Positions 47,801-59,800 of a stretch of DNA of 64,000 nucleotides are shown in pieces; the first letter of the stretch is position 1; the number at the start of each line of letters is the position of its first letter. The notes under the pieces are model-generated. The model was not told the DNA's origin. It saw only the letters and a program-made list of their open reading frames with translations, and ran no database searches. Where the stretch lies: NCBI GenBank assembly GCA_016169945.1, contig JADLSH010000358.1:5427001-5491000 (forward strand). The letters are read 5' to 3'. This DNA is from Trachythela sp. YZ-2020. Lineage: Eukaryota > Cnidaria > Anthozoa > Malacalcyonacea > Clavulariidae. A program made the translations under genes and the position numbers.

Positions 47801-50800
47801 TGATTGCCAATGTTGAAATGTCTGGCAACAGGTTGTTTAGCATCATTGTTACGTTTACCACAGCACGGCGATGCTCACCAAACCTTATCCTTAAACATCT
47901 ACCAGTTTCACCAATATAGAGCATCCCACATTTACTGCATGAAATACAGTAGATGAGATGAGAGGAGGTGCATGTGAAATAGTGCTTAATGGTGTACTTA
48001 GATTTTGGTGCCGAAATTGTAGTTGAGGAATCTATATACTTACAGGTTTTGCACAGCTTCACACCACAAGGAAACGTGCCATTAGGTGACGACGGATCAT
48101 GTGGTAGAAAGCTGTGGACCAGGGTTTCACGGGTATTTTTACTATGTCGAAACGAGACTAAGGGGTTATCGGTGAAAATGGAAGATGTTTCAGGGTCGTT
48201 TTTCAAGATATGAAAATTATTTCTAATGACATCCCTTACCTTAAAATTGAAGGAGTGATAACTGAGAACTAGGGGTATTTTGTTGTTGGGAACATTAGAC
48301 ACAGGGTCTCTAAAGGTTTCAGATCGGAGAATATTGGAGGCCTTCGAAAAGGCAGTATCTAAGAGAGGCATTGGATAACCGCGTTGGACAAAAAAGTTTC
48401 TCATTTCCTGTCTTTTGATATGGAAGTCCTCATCTTCACTGCAAATGCGGCGAAGGCGAAAGAACTGAGAGAAGGGAATAGACCTTTTAGTCTGGTTGTG
48501 GTGGGAATAGGTAAAGAGAAGATAGCTATGAAAGTCAGTCGGATTGTAGAACACATAAGTAACAAGTCTATAACCATTGATAGATACAAGTATATCTAAG
48601 AACTATACACTAGTCTCACTGATCTCCAACGTGTACTGGAGTGCTGAGTGGAAGTTATTAACAAAGTTAATTAACTTCTCCTACTCTCCGCTGGAACATG
48701 ATGCTGTGCCAAGACAGTCATCAATGTACCTACCAAGGTAATCAGGTATGGGATCAGTGTATTACTCGAAGATCTGCTTTTCCACAAAATCAACAAATAA
48801 ATTCGCATAGTTGGAAACCTATGGTGTCCATTGGTGTCCTTGATATAGGATGGATGCCATATGATGGGTGACAGATCGCTCGCTGGGACAACCGCAAGCA
48901 GAGACAATGGGTCTACTTGGGTTGTCGGGTTTGTGGATTTTGGGTAAGAAGTACAAGACAGGTGTGCGAGATTTTGTGGTTATGAGATGTTTGAGCTCAT
49001 CGACAATTGAGTGACACCACTTTTTACAGCAGAATTGACGATGATTTGACTTCTACCAATCAAAATACCATTTCCAACACCACAATAACTTCATCGCCTC
49101 TGGTCATCTTCCTGAAACTGCCAAGCATCTCATAATTAACCACCACACTTCGCAAACCTGTAATGTACTTCTTACCCAAAATCCACAAGCTCGACAACCC
49201 ATGTAGACCCATTGTCTCTGCTTGCGGCTGTCCCACCGAGCTTATCTCCAGCTACCTCGATCGTGTAATGGCACCTTTGGTTGAGGACTTACCATCGTAT
49301 TTCAAGGACACCAAACACGCTCTCCAAATCTTTCAGAACATCCAATTTCATGACACTCATAAATTCATTTTCACCATGGATGTCAAATCCTTGTACACTG
49401 TCATCCCCATCATGACGGTTTGATGGCTCTTAGATAAGCGTCCTGACCAGGAACCGTCTATCACTGTTTTGATTCGTTTGGCTGAGTTAGTGCTTACCCT
49501 CAACAATTTTTTATTTGACTGTGAGCAACACCAACAAATAAGTGGTGTAGCCGATGGCTCCCAACTATGCCAATATATTTGTTGTTTTTGTGGAAAAGCA
49601 GATCTTCGAGCAATACACTGATCCCATACCTGATTACCTTGGTAGGTACATGTGCATTGATGACTGTCTCGGCACAGCATCCTGTTCCCGCGGAGAGTTG
49701 AAGAAGTTTATTAACTTTGTTAATAACTTCCACCCATCAATCTAGTTCACGTGGGAGATCAGTGAGACTAGTGTATCGTTCTTAGATATACTTGTATCTA
49801 TCAATGGCAATATACTTGTTACTTCTGTGTTCTACAAGCCGACTGACTCTCATAGCTATCTTCTCTTTACCTCTTCCCACCACAACAACACTAAAAGTTA
49901 TATTCCCTTCTCTCAGTTCCTTCGCCGCATTTGCAGTGAAGATGAGGACTTCCATATTAAAAGTCAGGAAATGAGAAACGTTTTTGTCCAATGCGGTTAT
50001 CCAACCCCTCTCTTAGATACTGCCTTTTCGAAGGACTCCAATACTCACCGATCTGAAACCCTTAGAAACCCTGTGTCTAATGTTCCCAAAAACAAAATAC
50101 CCCTACTTCTCAGATACAATGCCTTCAATTTTAAAGTAAGGGATATCATTAGGAAGAATTTTCATATCTTGAAAAACGACCCTGAAACATCTTCCATTTT
50201 CACCGATAACTCCTTAGTCTCGTTTCAACCGAGTAAAAATATCCGTAAAACCCTAGTCCACAGCTCTCTACCACAGGACTCGTCGTCAACTAATGGCACG
50301 TTTCCTTGTGGTGTGAAGCTTTGTAAAACCTGTAAGTATATAGATCCTTCCACTGCAGTTTCGGCACCAAAATCTAAGTACACTATTAAGCACGATTTCA
50401 CGTGCACCCCTTTCATCTCATCTATTGTATTTCAGTAGTAAATGTGGCATGCTCTACTTTGGTGAAACTGGAAGATATTTAAGGATAAGGTTTGGTGATA
50501 AATCATCGTGCTGTCGCAAACAATTATGCTAAACAACCTGTTGCCGACATTTCAACACTGGTAATCACAGTGTTTCAGATATGAAAATTCGAGCTCTGTT
50601 CCCATATCTGGCAGCAATGATAGCCGCAAAGGGGAAGAAATGCGTCTCATTTCTCAAATTGGCACCATTCAATCTCGCGGCATTAATGAGCGCTTCTCTT
50701 ACATTTAACTCCTATCTGGTTATGCCTGCCATCAGCAGATACTCTACACATCACCTCATCTCATACATTGTTCCTTAATTTCAGACTTTCTTGTTTTGTT

Positions 50801-53800
50801 CGCTTCTCCTTACATGCTAATATACTTTGTAATGTGATTTCTACATTTTGTTTATAGTTTGTTTTGATTAAATCCATCTGATTGGTTTATTTTTTATCAC
50901 CTGATCGCTTTTGTATTCACTATAAAAGCACATGTTTTTCCCCGATCCACTCTACTAACTTCCAGACGAAGGGCCTTCGCTCGAAACGTCGAAATTCTTA
51001 TTGTATTTTTCAAGTAGTTTTACACAACTCAACCGCCGAATCTTTGTTATACTCTACCCACACTGGCACCGCACGTTCGAGATGTTTCCCCATTTACTTT
51101 AATTTCCTCCCAACTAATGGAAATTTGCCAGACGGGTTAAGAATACCGCACATTGAGTAAGAGAATAATATATCACATTTGTTGTAAAGATAAATAGTCT
51201 TCGTTAAGTGCATAATATAGGACAATACATGGTCTAATCAGCAAGTTAAATGTCATGAATGGGAAGTGAAAAGTAATGCAATAGGTGGGTCTCAATAAGT
51301 GTGACAGTGCAGCACATAGTGGTCAACTATGAAAGGAAAGACAATTATCATTCACTATGTATATTGACCTCGTTATTGGTTGCGAATACATAATTATAAC
51401 TGATGATTTACTGAAACATATTTTTGTCTGCAACCTACCCATAATCCGAGGTGAATTTCGCATTACTTTGATTAGCATCGGGGTCAGCCAAAAAACGTTG
51501 TTGCGTCAAAACAATATCTCCTCTAACTTCAGTCACGTTAACCACAGGAAAGCCCATTTGTAATGTCCAAGTATCCATGACTTCGCCAACATCAATATAT
51601 TTACCAACGGATTTACTTGCCTTTAACGCATGGTAAATTGATTTAGTTATAAAATATTTTGAACCAACTATGAACATTTAACTCATTCATAAGAGGTAAG
51701 ACGGCTCTAGAAGCGTGACATATAAATATTAATGATTCATGCTTTGAATAGAGATGACAGCCGAATTACTTTCACGATCGAACGTTTCTAGGCTCTTCCA
51801 CGCTAACGCCTCGACAAGAGTATGTCCACCTTCTTAGGCGGTCACGTCATCCATCGAATATAATGAGCCACGTTACGGCTTTAAATCACCAGTAATGAAG
51901 GCACTATAGACTGGAGTATGGAATTAAACGTTGGGTCATCAATGCAATTTGCATACATTTGCTTAAACCAGATCGACTAGCCAGCAAAAATAAAAGGCCT
52001 GGTACTCCATCTGCTTGCCGATAACGGACAAACTTCAAAGTATGTTTGCTCTTACCATGGTAAGGGAGTCCCATAAATCTTTTGTCCTAGCATTTCCATA
52101 TTTATTAGCGTTGAGGTAGTTCTTGGAAGGGAAAAAAATAATTAAGTATTGTTTAACGAACGTTCAAAGAAAAAATATGGGACTGTTCCCAATAAGCCAA
52201 ATCGGAGTTTCGACTGCGCATCCAAATGACGCGTTCTGCGTCATAACGTGTAGCTAAGCATGGAAGCATTATAATATGGATATCAAAGTATTCAACTGTT
52301 CAATCATTCATTTGTTTCACACATAGCCACAATAGAACTGTCTTCTGTGTAAGCAAAATAGAGTAAAGTGCACTTAAGGGAATACATTTTCTAACTTAAA
52401 GCGAGTCAACCGTGAGGAAACCGTGATGATTGAACATTAAAGATGCTGGAAGCGCGAACAGGATTATTCATAATGATGTTTAGAAACGTTCTCTGATCCT
52501 AAATATTTATTTTAATACAACCTTTCGACTGCCAGTCTGCAGTACTCGACGGGTAAAGCAATTTGATTACATGGCATAAATCTAAGCTTAAGGACTGTGA
52601 CAACGGTTTACAGTTACAATAACACATATATAAATAGAATTGATATACAGGGTGTCCTAAAAAATGCCCTCCACTATATTTTGTACTATTACTATGTTAG
52701 GTTGAAGGGAGGTTTCAGGCTTTTATATTGGATGGAATAACTATCATATCATGCCATTGCATTTTTATTTGACTGATCAAGATAGCCAACTGTTTACGTT
52801 CTAGAGTTAGTTAAGGTGGCGACACCAAGTACTTAAATACTTTCAATACAATTTAATAATTGTGGTTCCCTATAAGCAAGATTTCGTTTCATGTAATAAT
52901 TAGTAAATAGGAGGCACAAGCCTTGGTAAGGTGGGGGAAATGAAATGAATGTTTTTTTCTCCATTAATTTTGTCCCAGAACAGCAAATTCAGTGCATTTT
53001 CCTTTTCGTGCCCAGCCTCATTGTTAATCATTTTTACAGCAAACGAAATGTGTATGCTAGAGATATCAAATCATGAGTTTTAGAGTAGATAGTTTGCCAT
53101 TTGCTTTGAAAATTCTTTCTTAAAGTCTCGAAACAAGTTGAGTCTAATTTCCATAACTTGGAGAAGTCGCAATATTGATATCGCCACATTAAGTGGTTCT
53201 AGAAGGCAATTGATTTGTTATTTTGATCAGTCCAATATTGATGTATGACATGATAATTATGTTTGTTTTTTAATCCAGTGCGCAAATTTAAATATTTGGT
53301 TCACGCTATCGAAGTAATACCACAAAATATGATCGGGGGGCATTTTTTGGGGACACCCTGTACAATGTATGTGTTCTTTTTGAGTAAAAAACGATATTGT
53401 TCTGGTAAATGTTTTGAATAAAAAAAGTCGAACAATGTAAGAATGGTTCAAATATAGCCAAACATGCTTGGACCAACGATCATCGAATCGACTTTGACAG
53501 CTGTAAGACAATCGACAAGGCAAACTACCGCCATAGCGCAACATTGGAATCCTGGCACACAGCAATAACGCTACATTCTGATAACAATTCAAAACATTTA
53601 CCAGAACAATATCGTTTTTTACTCAAAAAGAACACATAAACACTTATTAACTAGAAATACATGCATGCAGTAACCCCTCGCCTATCTTGCGACTGATAAA
53701 CTGTGATAACTAATTTCATTTTGTATGATGTTTACATGCAAAGAAAAAGCAATTCGTTTTTATAAAAAACGCATTTCATTAGCAATTTAGTATGATAGTC

Positions 53801-56800
53801 ATAATTCCGTCAATGTATTGGAACCAAAATGGAATTTCTATATAATTATACTCAAATCAATACACAAAATCAAGGTCGTTTAAATGCAATGAAAATTTCG
53901 ATATCGGGATTCTTTCATTATCTGAAAATTTCATCTTTTCCGATCATATCAATACCAACCTTGTTGAAAAATTCCAAAAAAATTTGGATTAAAGTTTGAC
54001 TATGAAACTGTCGAGAGGTATGATGACGTATGCAGCGTGACACAGTGCGCTCTTTCGATCTGTAAATACTATAAACATTGTAGCTTCGTCTGGGTAGAAT
54101 TGGGATTTTGAGAGATTTTGAACAAAATCCAAATGAATCTACTTTGTGTAGGCGCGATGCGTGGAATAAATCAATACAATGATATCACGACACGACGATT
54201 TGTAGCATATAAGCCGCCGAAATGCGACGTTGTTGTAGGTTTTCGCTTGCTAGATTATATATGCGGTTTGGATTGTCGTTTATCGTGCTATATATTGTAG
54301 ATAGCTTAGATAGCTGATATTATCGAGTCGTTCGAACTATAATGAATATGCAATCCAAAGCTGGGCTTGCATCCCTTATAGAAGCAAAGTGGTTGTCATT
54401 TATGAAGCATGTCAATAATGAGCATGATGTGCATCCAAATGCATTGTATGTGTCATCATTCTGAACGTGTCATCATTCTGAACTTACTGAAACTAAAAAG
54501 TGGATTGAAGTTGGTTAGTGATAATATGATACATTCCATCACATACAGGGGTATGATATCCCACCTGGAAAAGAAACTATGTTAATGTCTCAATGCCTTA
54601 TTATTCAATTTTTATAGCAACAAAACCCTATCAGAAATTCAAAAATTTCCTGACAAAGACAACCCTGGTCAAAGATGTCAAGAAACTTTCACCTGTTGTC
54701 CAAACCAGCTCCTTGGAAGGATTTCATTCAGTGTTGAACCATTGGCATTCCAAGATGATATGCTTTTCTTAGTTAGGGACATACTGCAGGTCAGTGTACT
54801 GCAAGTTAGTAATCAGCCTCATTACTCATAAGTATGCTCATTCATGATTTGATACCAATATCCCTTACCAACTCATTTAGAGGAATTTAACTATATCATT
54901 GATAATAAATTTTTTACCCCTAGGCACATCCTAGCATGCCTGCACTTTAATGAGAATGTCCATGGCGAGACAAAGGTGTCTAAGAAAGGGACTCCATATA
55001 AAAGGGTCACCTACCCAAAATTCAATTTAAGGAAGCAATGATCAGAGAGATTGTTGTCCCAGCCACATATGGTATGTACTGTATATACTTGAGTAAAATG
55101 TTTGAATCCTTGTATAAATGCTGGTACATGTATGCAATATTAACTACTTACTAACAGTTAATAATTTAATAACAGTTTTTCGAAAATAGCAGAAAACAAC
55201 TCGGAAAACAAGCTGCTAGTTCAACTCATTTGATAAGTCATTTTTAGTTTACTCTTTTGACTTTAAATTAATAAACAAAAGCAGACTACGAAATTAGTTA
55301 AAAATACCTAACACCGTGTCGCTGTTTTAAAGTTATCCTTTTTTTCAAATGTTTTAAAAAAGTTTAAAATTCCTTCTGGCTTATTACAAGCGATTTTTTT
55401 AACACAAACAATTCTCAGCGACTACAGTTGCAGAGTCTAACAAAGTTGTAAAAATTTACCTTTTTTCGATTTAAGCAAACCAAACTTGATCATAGAATGC
55501 TAACCATTGTTCAATTTCCTATTTTTCCATTCGTGGTTGTTATTTTCTCCGTTTTATAGAGTATTTAAAAAGAGTTCTTGAGCTCATTTTCTTGTCTAAA
55601 ACTCGCCTTTTCTTCGCAGGGTAATAAAAATTGCGTATTGCCCGTGGGTAATACGGGAGAATCCTTCCTCGTCAGCGACCAATCAGATTGCGAGATTCAC
55701 CAAAACAAGCACTTGCCATATAATAAATTTTAATTAATGGAATTTATAACATTTTCTGTAGGATTTATATATTAAATGCGTCAAAACTTCTGTGCAATTG
55801 CATTAAAGCGGATCTAAAGAAGACATATGACACATACAAAGCGAAGGAACCCAATTCACTGACAAGCCAATTTTCTAATCGCAGAACTAATTAAAGAGGA
55901 AGCTATTAGAAACCAGATACAGAGAAAGGGAAAAATAACAAAACTATTTCCTTCAGGTAAACCATCGTGTATATTTCCTATTTAATTAAGATACTTCATG
56001 TGTCATACTTTCAAAGGGGCTATCCATAATTATCAACATTCTCACATCTCACAAAAGTACAATTGAACAAACCTTACAGAGAGGGTGGGCAGGGGATTCA
56101 TGGCCAATGTGTACTTTATAAAATGTTGATAATGCGCCCATCATAATTTTACCCAAAATTCTACCTATGCTTGTGAAAATGTTGTTAAAATTGTGGATGA
56201 TGCCTTAGTGATCATATTCTTTGTTTAGTTGAAACTCAAGACCAACTGATAACAAAAGAAAAAGCAAGCACTGCCAACAAAACAGAAGCAAAAGCACAAG
56301 GCACCTTGTTGCACAAAATGTGGGGAGCCAATGAAAGGATACAAAAAAGCAATTGTCAATTGAATGCAGCCGGTCAACAAAATATTTAGTGTCTCCAGAA
56401 AACATCCACATTTCAACACAAAAATGGAAAGTTGTCAATATAAATATAAAGTAAATATACTGTAAATTCTCTACTATATGGGGAAAGGCTAAATAGAAAA
56501 GGGGAGCTTATTGGAAGTGGGGGGAGCTAAGTGAGAAATACAGAAGATTGATGTGAGCAGTTTGCGGGGCATTTTTAATAGGGGATGCTTAATTAATACT
56601 GGATTTACAGTAGGAAAATTCATATTGACCAACAAATTATTAAAAGTATATAAATTGTTTTAATTGTTGAAATAGAATATAAACCTTAAATCAAGTTCTC
56701 TGCTGTGCTGATTTATATCCAGTGGTGCTTGGTGATGGATATCTCTTTCTTTTTCATTATACAGACATGCTGGAGGTGGTCTAGAATTCTCCCATCCCAG

Positions 56801-59800
56801 CATGCCAAATATCGATCTGACTATCCACCGATGATATGCCACTGCACGAAGATATCTAAATAATCAAACACTGATTCGTTAACTTAATGTGTGCACTAAG
56901 AATGTAGTAATCAACCTCAAAGGATGCAACCAAATCAATATCCTTGCAAAATTTGCAATCTTTCATATAAGTCATCATATACAAAGGCAGATAACAAAGA
57001 TTACATGTTGGCGTTCCTCAAACACGTTTAGAATACAGCTTTTGACAAATATAAACAAAAATACTGATGAAAAGACACAAAAAATTCAGTTTGACTTACT
57101 CATTTTGCCCATCTTAGGTTCTGCTTGTTGTTTGACGATATTTTTTTCCTGACTTATCAGAGACAAAAGCCCATGCAGTCTCTAATAAGTAGTCTCGTTT
57201 GTAAGCAGCTGTACAATTCCCCAGCCGATACTGTTTTTCCTTCGTTCTGGCGGTTTCTTTCTGCAATATTTTTCGCGTTGGTTCCTTTCATTTAGCGAGC
57301 CTTTTTGCTTGTTTTTCTTCTTTCCTTTTATCTTCAATATCCCCCTGGTTTATATTTTCACTGATCGGCATCTTTCTTCATTAAAATGGCGTTATTGTAC
57401 AGTTTTTCTGCGTATTTTCGTCACAAAATTTCGTCACAAAACCGTCCATGATATGTTTTGTTACATTTTGACAACTTTCATTTCGCTATTGCTGGGGGAT
57501 GTTGTGCTCGGGTGTAAATAGCCCGAGCGGAATTAGTACCCTCGCCCCGGGCTTCGCGTCGTTGTCTCGCGAATTAGAGTTATGTCGGCGGAACTATTTA
57601 TATATGTGTTATTGTAATAGTAATCATATTGCTTTACCCGTCAAAGACTGCAGACTAAATTAATTAAAATAAATATATTAGTTAAAATAAATATTTACGA
57701 TCAGAGAACGTTTCTAAACATGATGATTGAACAGTTGAATACTTCGATATGCATATTTTCATTCTTCCAGTCTCAGCTACATGTTACGATTCAACTGAAA
57801 TTTTATCCCGAAACTCCGAACTGGCTTATATGTATTCAGATGCAATTTGAAAAATAATTCGGATTTGACTGCAATTAGGTAACATAAGTACAACGCTTTG
57901 ACAACATGCATTTACAAATTATTCTAAACTTAGTTCCCAAGTTTTATCGCACGATGTTTGAAATCATGAGACAAGGATCAATGTTCCAAATTCGATTTAA
58001 AACATCAGTAGAATAAACTTACTATCAGTCCCTTCTTGAAGATGTCTTCCGTCAAGAAATATTGTAACATCCTAATAATTGTAGCACCCTGTCAGAAAAA
58101 GTATTTAAAACGTCACAACATGTTTTTTGGTAAAGTGACTGATTTTTTTACAAAGAATAAGTGATAAGTTTAGGTAAATATATATTGGTGGGCGTCAGCG
58201 TAACGGGACAGCAGGTGGGAGTTAACTTCTATCCTTACCAAATCTTTGTCTGAATGCAAAATATTTCTCCTGCCATGTGATCAACGTACCTTGTTGTAGG
58301 TAATCCTGTCAAATATTTGATTGATTTCATCCGGATGATTAACAGACAGCAATATTGGATGTGACGTGACTAATGCATCTAATGCAAAGGCATGGTTCAT
58401 GGCAAGATTAACAAACACTTCGTTCTGAAAAGGAAAAGAATAAAGCAAGTAATTAATAATAATGACGCGTACTCACTGATTAAGATCAACTGCTAAAATC
58501 AATCGCGCATGCTCAGTCATGCAAATTTGATCCCACAAAAATTTGAAAGTCGTTCTTTTGCGGAAAGAGCAGTGAGACGAATTTTCTCGCTTATACTTTA
58601 TAAACAACGATAAGAAGGATCGCATTCCCAGAGGTATGAGGTCGCACTTATTCTATAAATACATGTGTCAAGGCTGCGGAGCCTTGTATGTCGGTGAAAC
58701 AGTCCGACACCTTCATACGCGTGCCTCAGAACATATGGGTTTTACACCAATTCTTAGTAAGAAGCAAAAGAATCCATCTCATAAAGCCATCTTTGATCAT
58801 CATTCTGAAACTGGTCACCCTATTTGTCATGATGATTTCGAAATAGTTACTTCTTGCTCCTTTGAATCTGAATTGGTTCTTAGAGAAACTCTCATGATTT
58901 CAAAACTTCGACCATCTTTAAATGGTAATATATGGTCAGCTCCGCTATATCTCCTTTAATATTCTTATCCTCCCCCGACCTCTCCTTCCTTAATACCATA
59001 TTGTAATCCTATATTTTGTATATATTATTTTGCATCTATTCTTATTGGTTAATTGTTTTGTACGTTAAGTTTAAAAAATTTGTAACAACGTGTAGTAATT
59101 TAGTCTCTGAAGATGTTGTAGTTACAACGAAATGTTAGACATGTAAATAAGTTTTTTCTTTTAAAATGCTGTTGTTAAAAATTTTTTGCTGGGCTTAATT
59201 TTCATAACAAGAATTCGTTTTCCCCCTGGGAAATCACTCGCTAATTCCAGTGCATGTATAAGTGCAAATTAGTTTAATAAATTATCATATATTTAATATT
59301 TTTAAATTAAAAGGAGAGCAAAATCGTTTTCACTGGAGAATTGTCTAATTTGAACGAACTGATTTCATTTCTATTTCAAACAAGACGTTTATCGGGAAAA
59401 AGCAGTTTAGTTTCATGAACATTTCGAAACCTTGTACTGAAGGGAAGGTTTAATTTCACATTAATTCGAAGCATATAGAATGCATAATAACATACCTACG
59501 TCATATATTTCGGAATTCTATGGTTAAAATAATAATCTTTAAATTGTATTTGCCGCTTTGTACCCTATTTTCTACTGTAAGTGTTATGACCCGTAATGAC
59601 AGATTGACCGTGCTTCCACTCCTTTGAAGTTGTTTTTTCTTCCATCTAACAAAAATCTCCGTCCTAAAATATCATAATTCATTCCAGTTTTCCCTCCAAA
59701 CAATAGATTAAATTTCTTTCCAATTTTTTTCCAAATCTTCTCTATTTTTTATTTCGAACCAGCGTTCCGTCAGAGCAGCATTTTGCCAATTAGCATTACT

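Larger units (their letters stand above)
47345..51045. mobile_element. Two Penelope-like elements fused head to head (large inverted repeat)
   Basis: The left arm (about 47,345-49,020, minus strand) and the right arm (about 49,130-51,045, plus strand) are copies of one Penelope-like element in opposite orientation, meeting at about 49,020-49,130. Both run from an RT motif (YFLPKIH) near the centre to a GIY-YIG endonuclease and then a hammerhead-like motif near the outer ends. Shared landmarks include the GIY-YIG region, TTTTTCCCCGA and the CGAAACGTC motif. Both arms are frameshifted. Confidence 0.88.
53651..57558 (-). mobile_element. Copy D of the TCCCC...TTTCTAG family, 3.9 kb, with two convergent genes
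   Basis: The plus strand begins CTAGAAATACATGCATGCAG and finishes with CCGAGCGGAATTAGTACCCTCG, the same two ends in the same order as copy A. The terminal TCCCC is not preserved at the right edge. Inside are a plus-strand multi-exon transposase-like pseudogene (54,340-56,375) and a minus-strand gene (about 57,456 down to 56,700) with a P2X7-cytoplasmic-like domain. It is the only copy in the window that retains coding capacity beyond exon 1. Confidence 0.6.
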
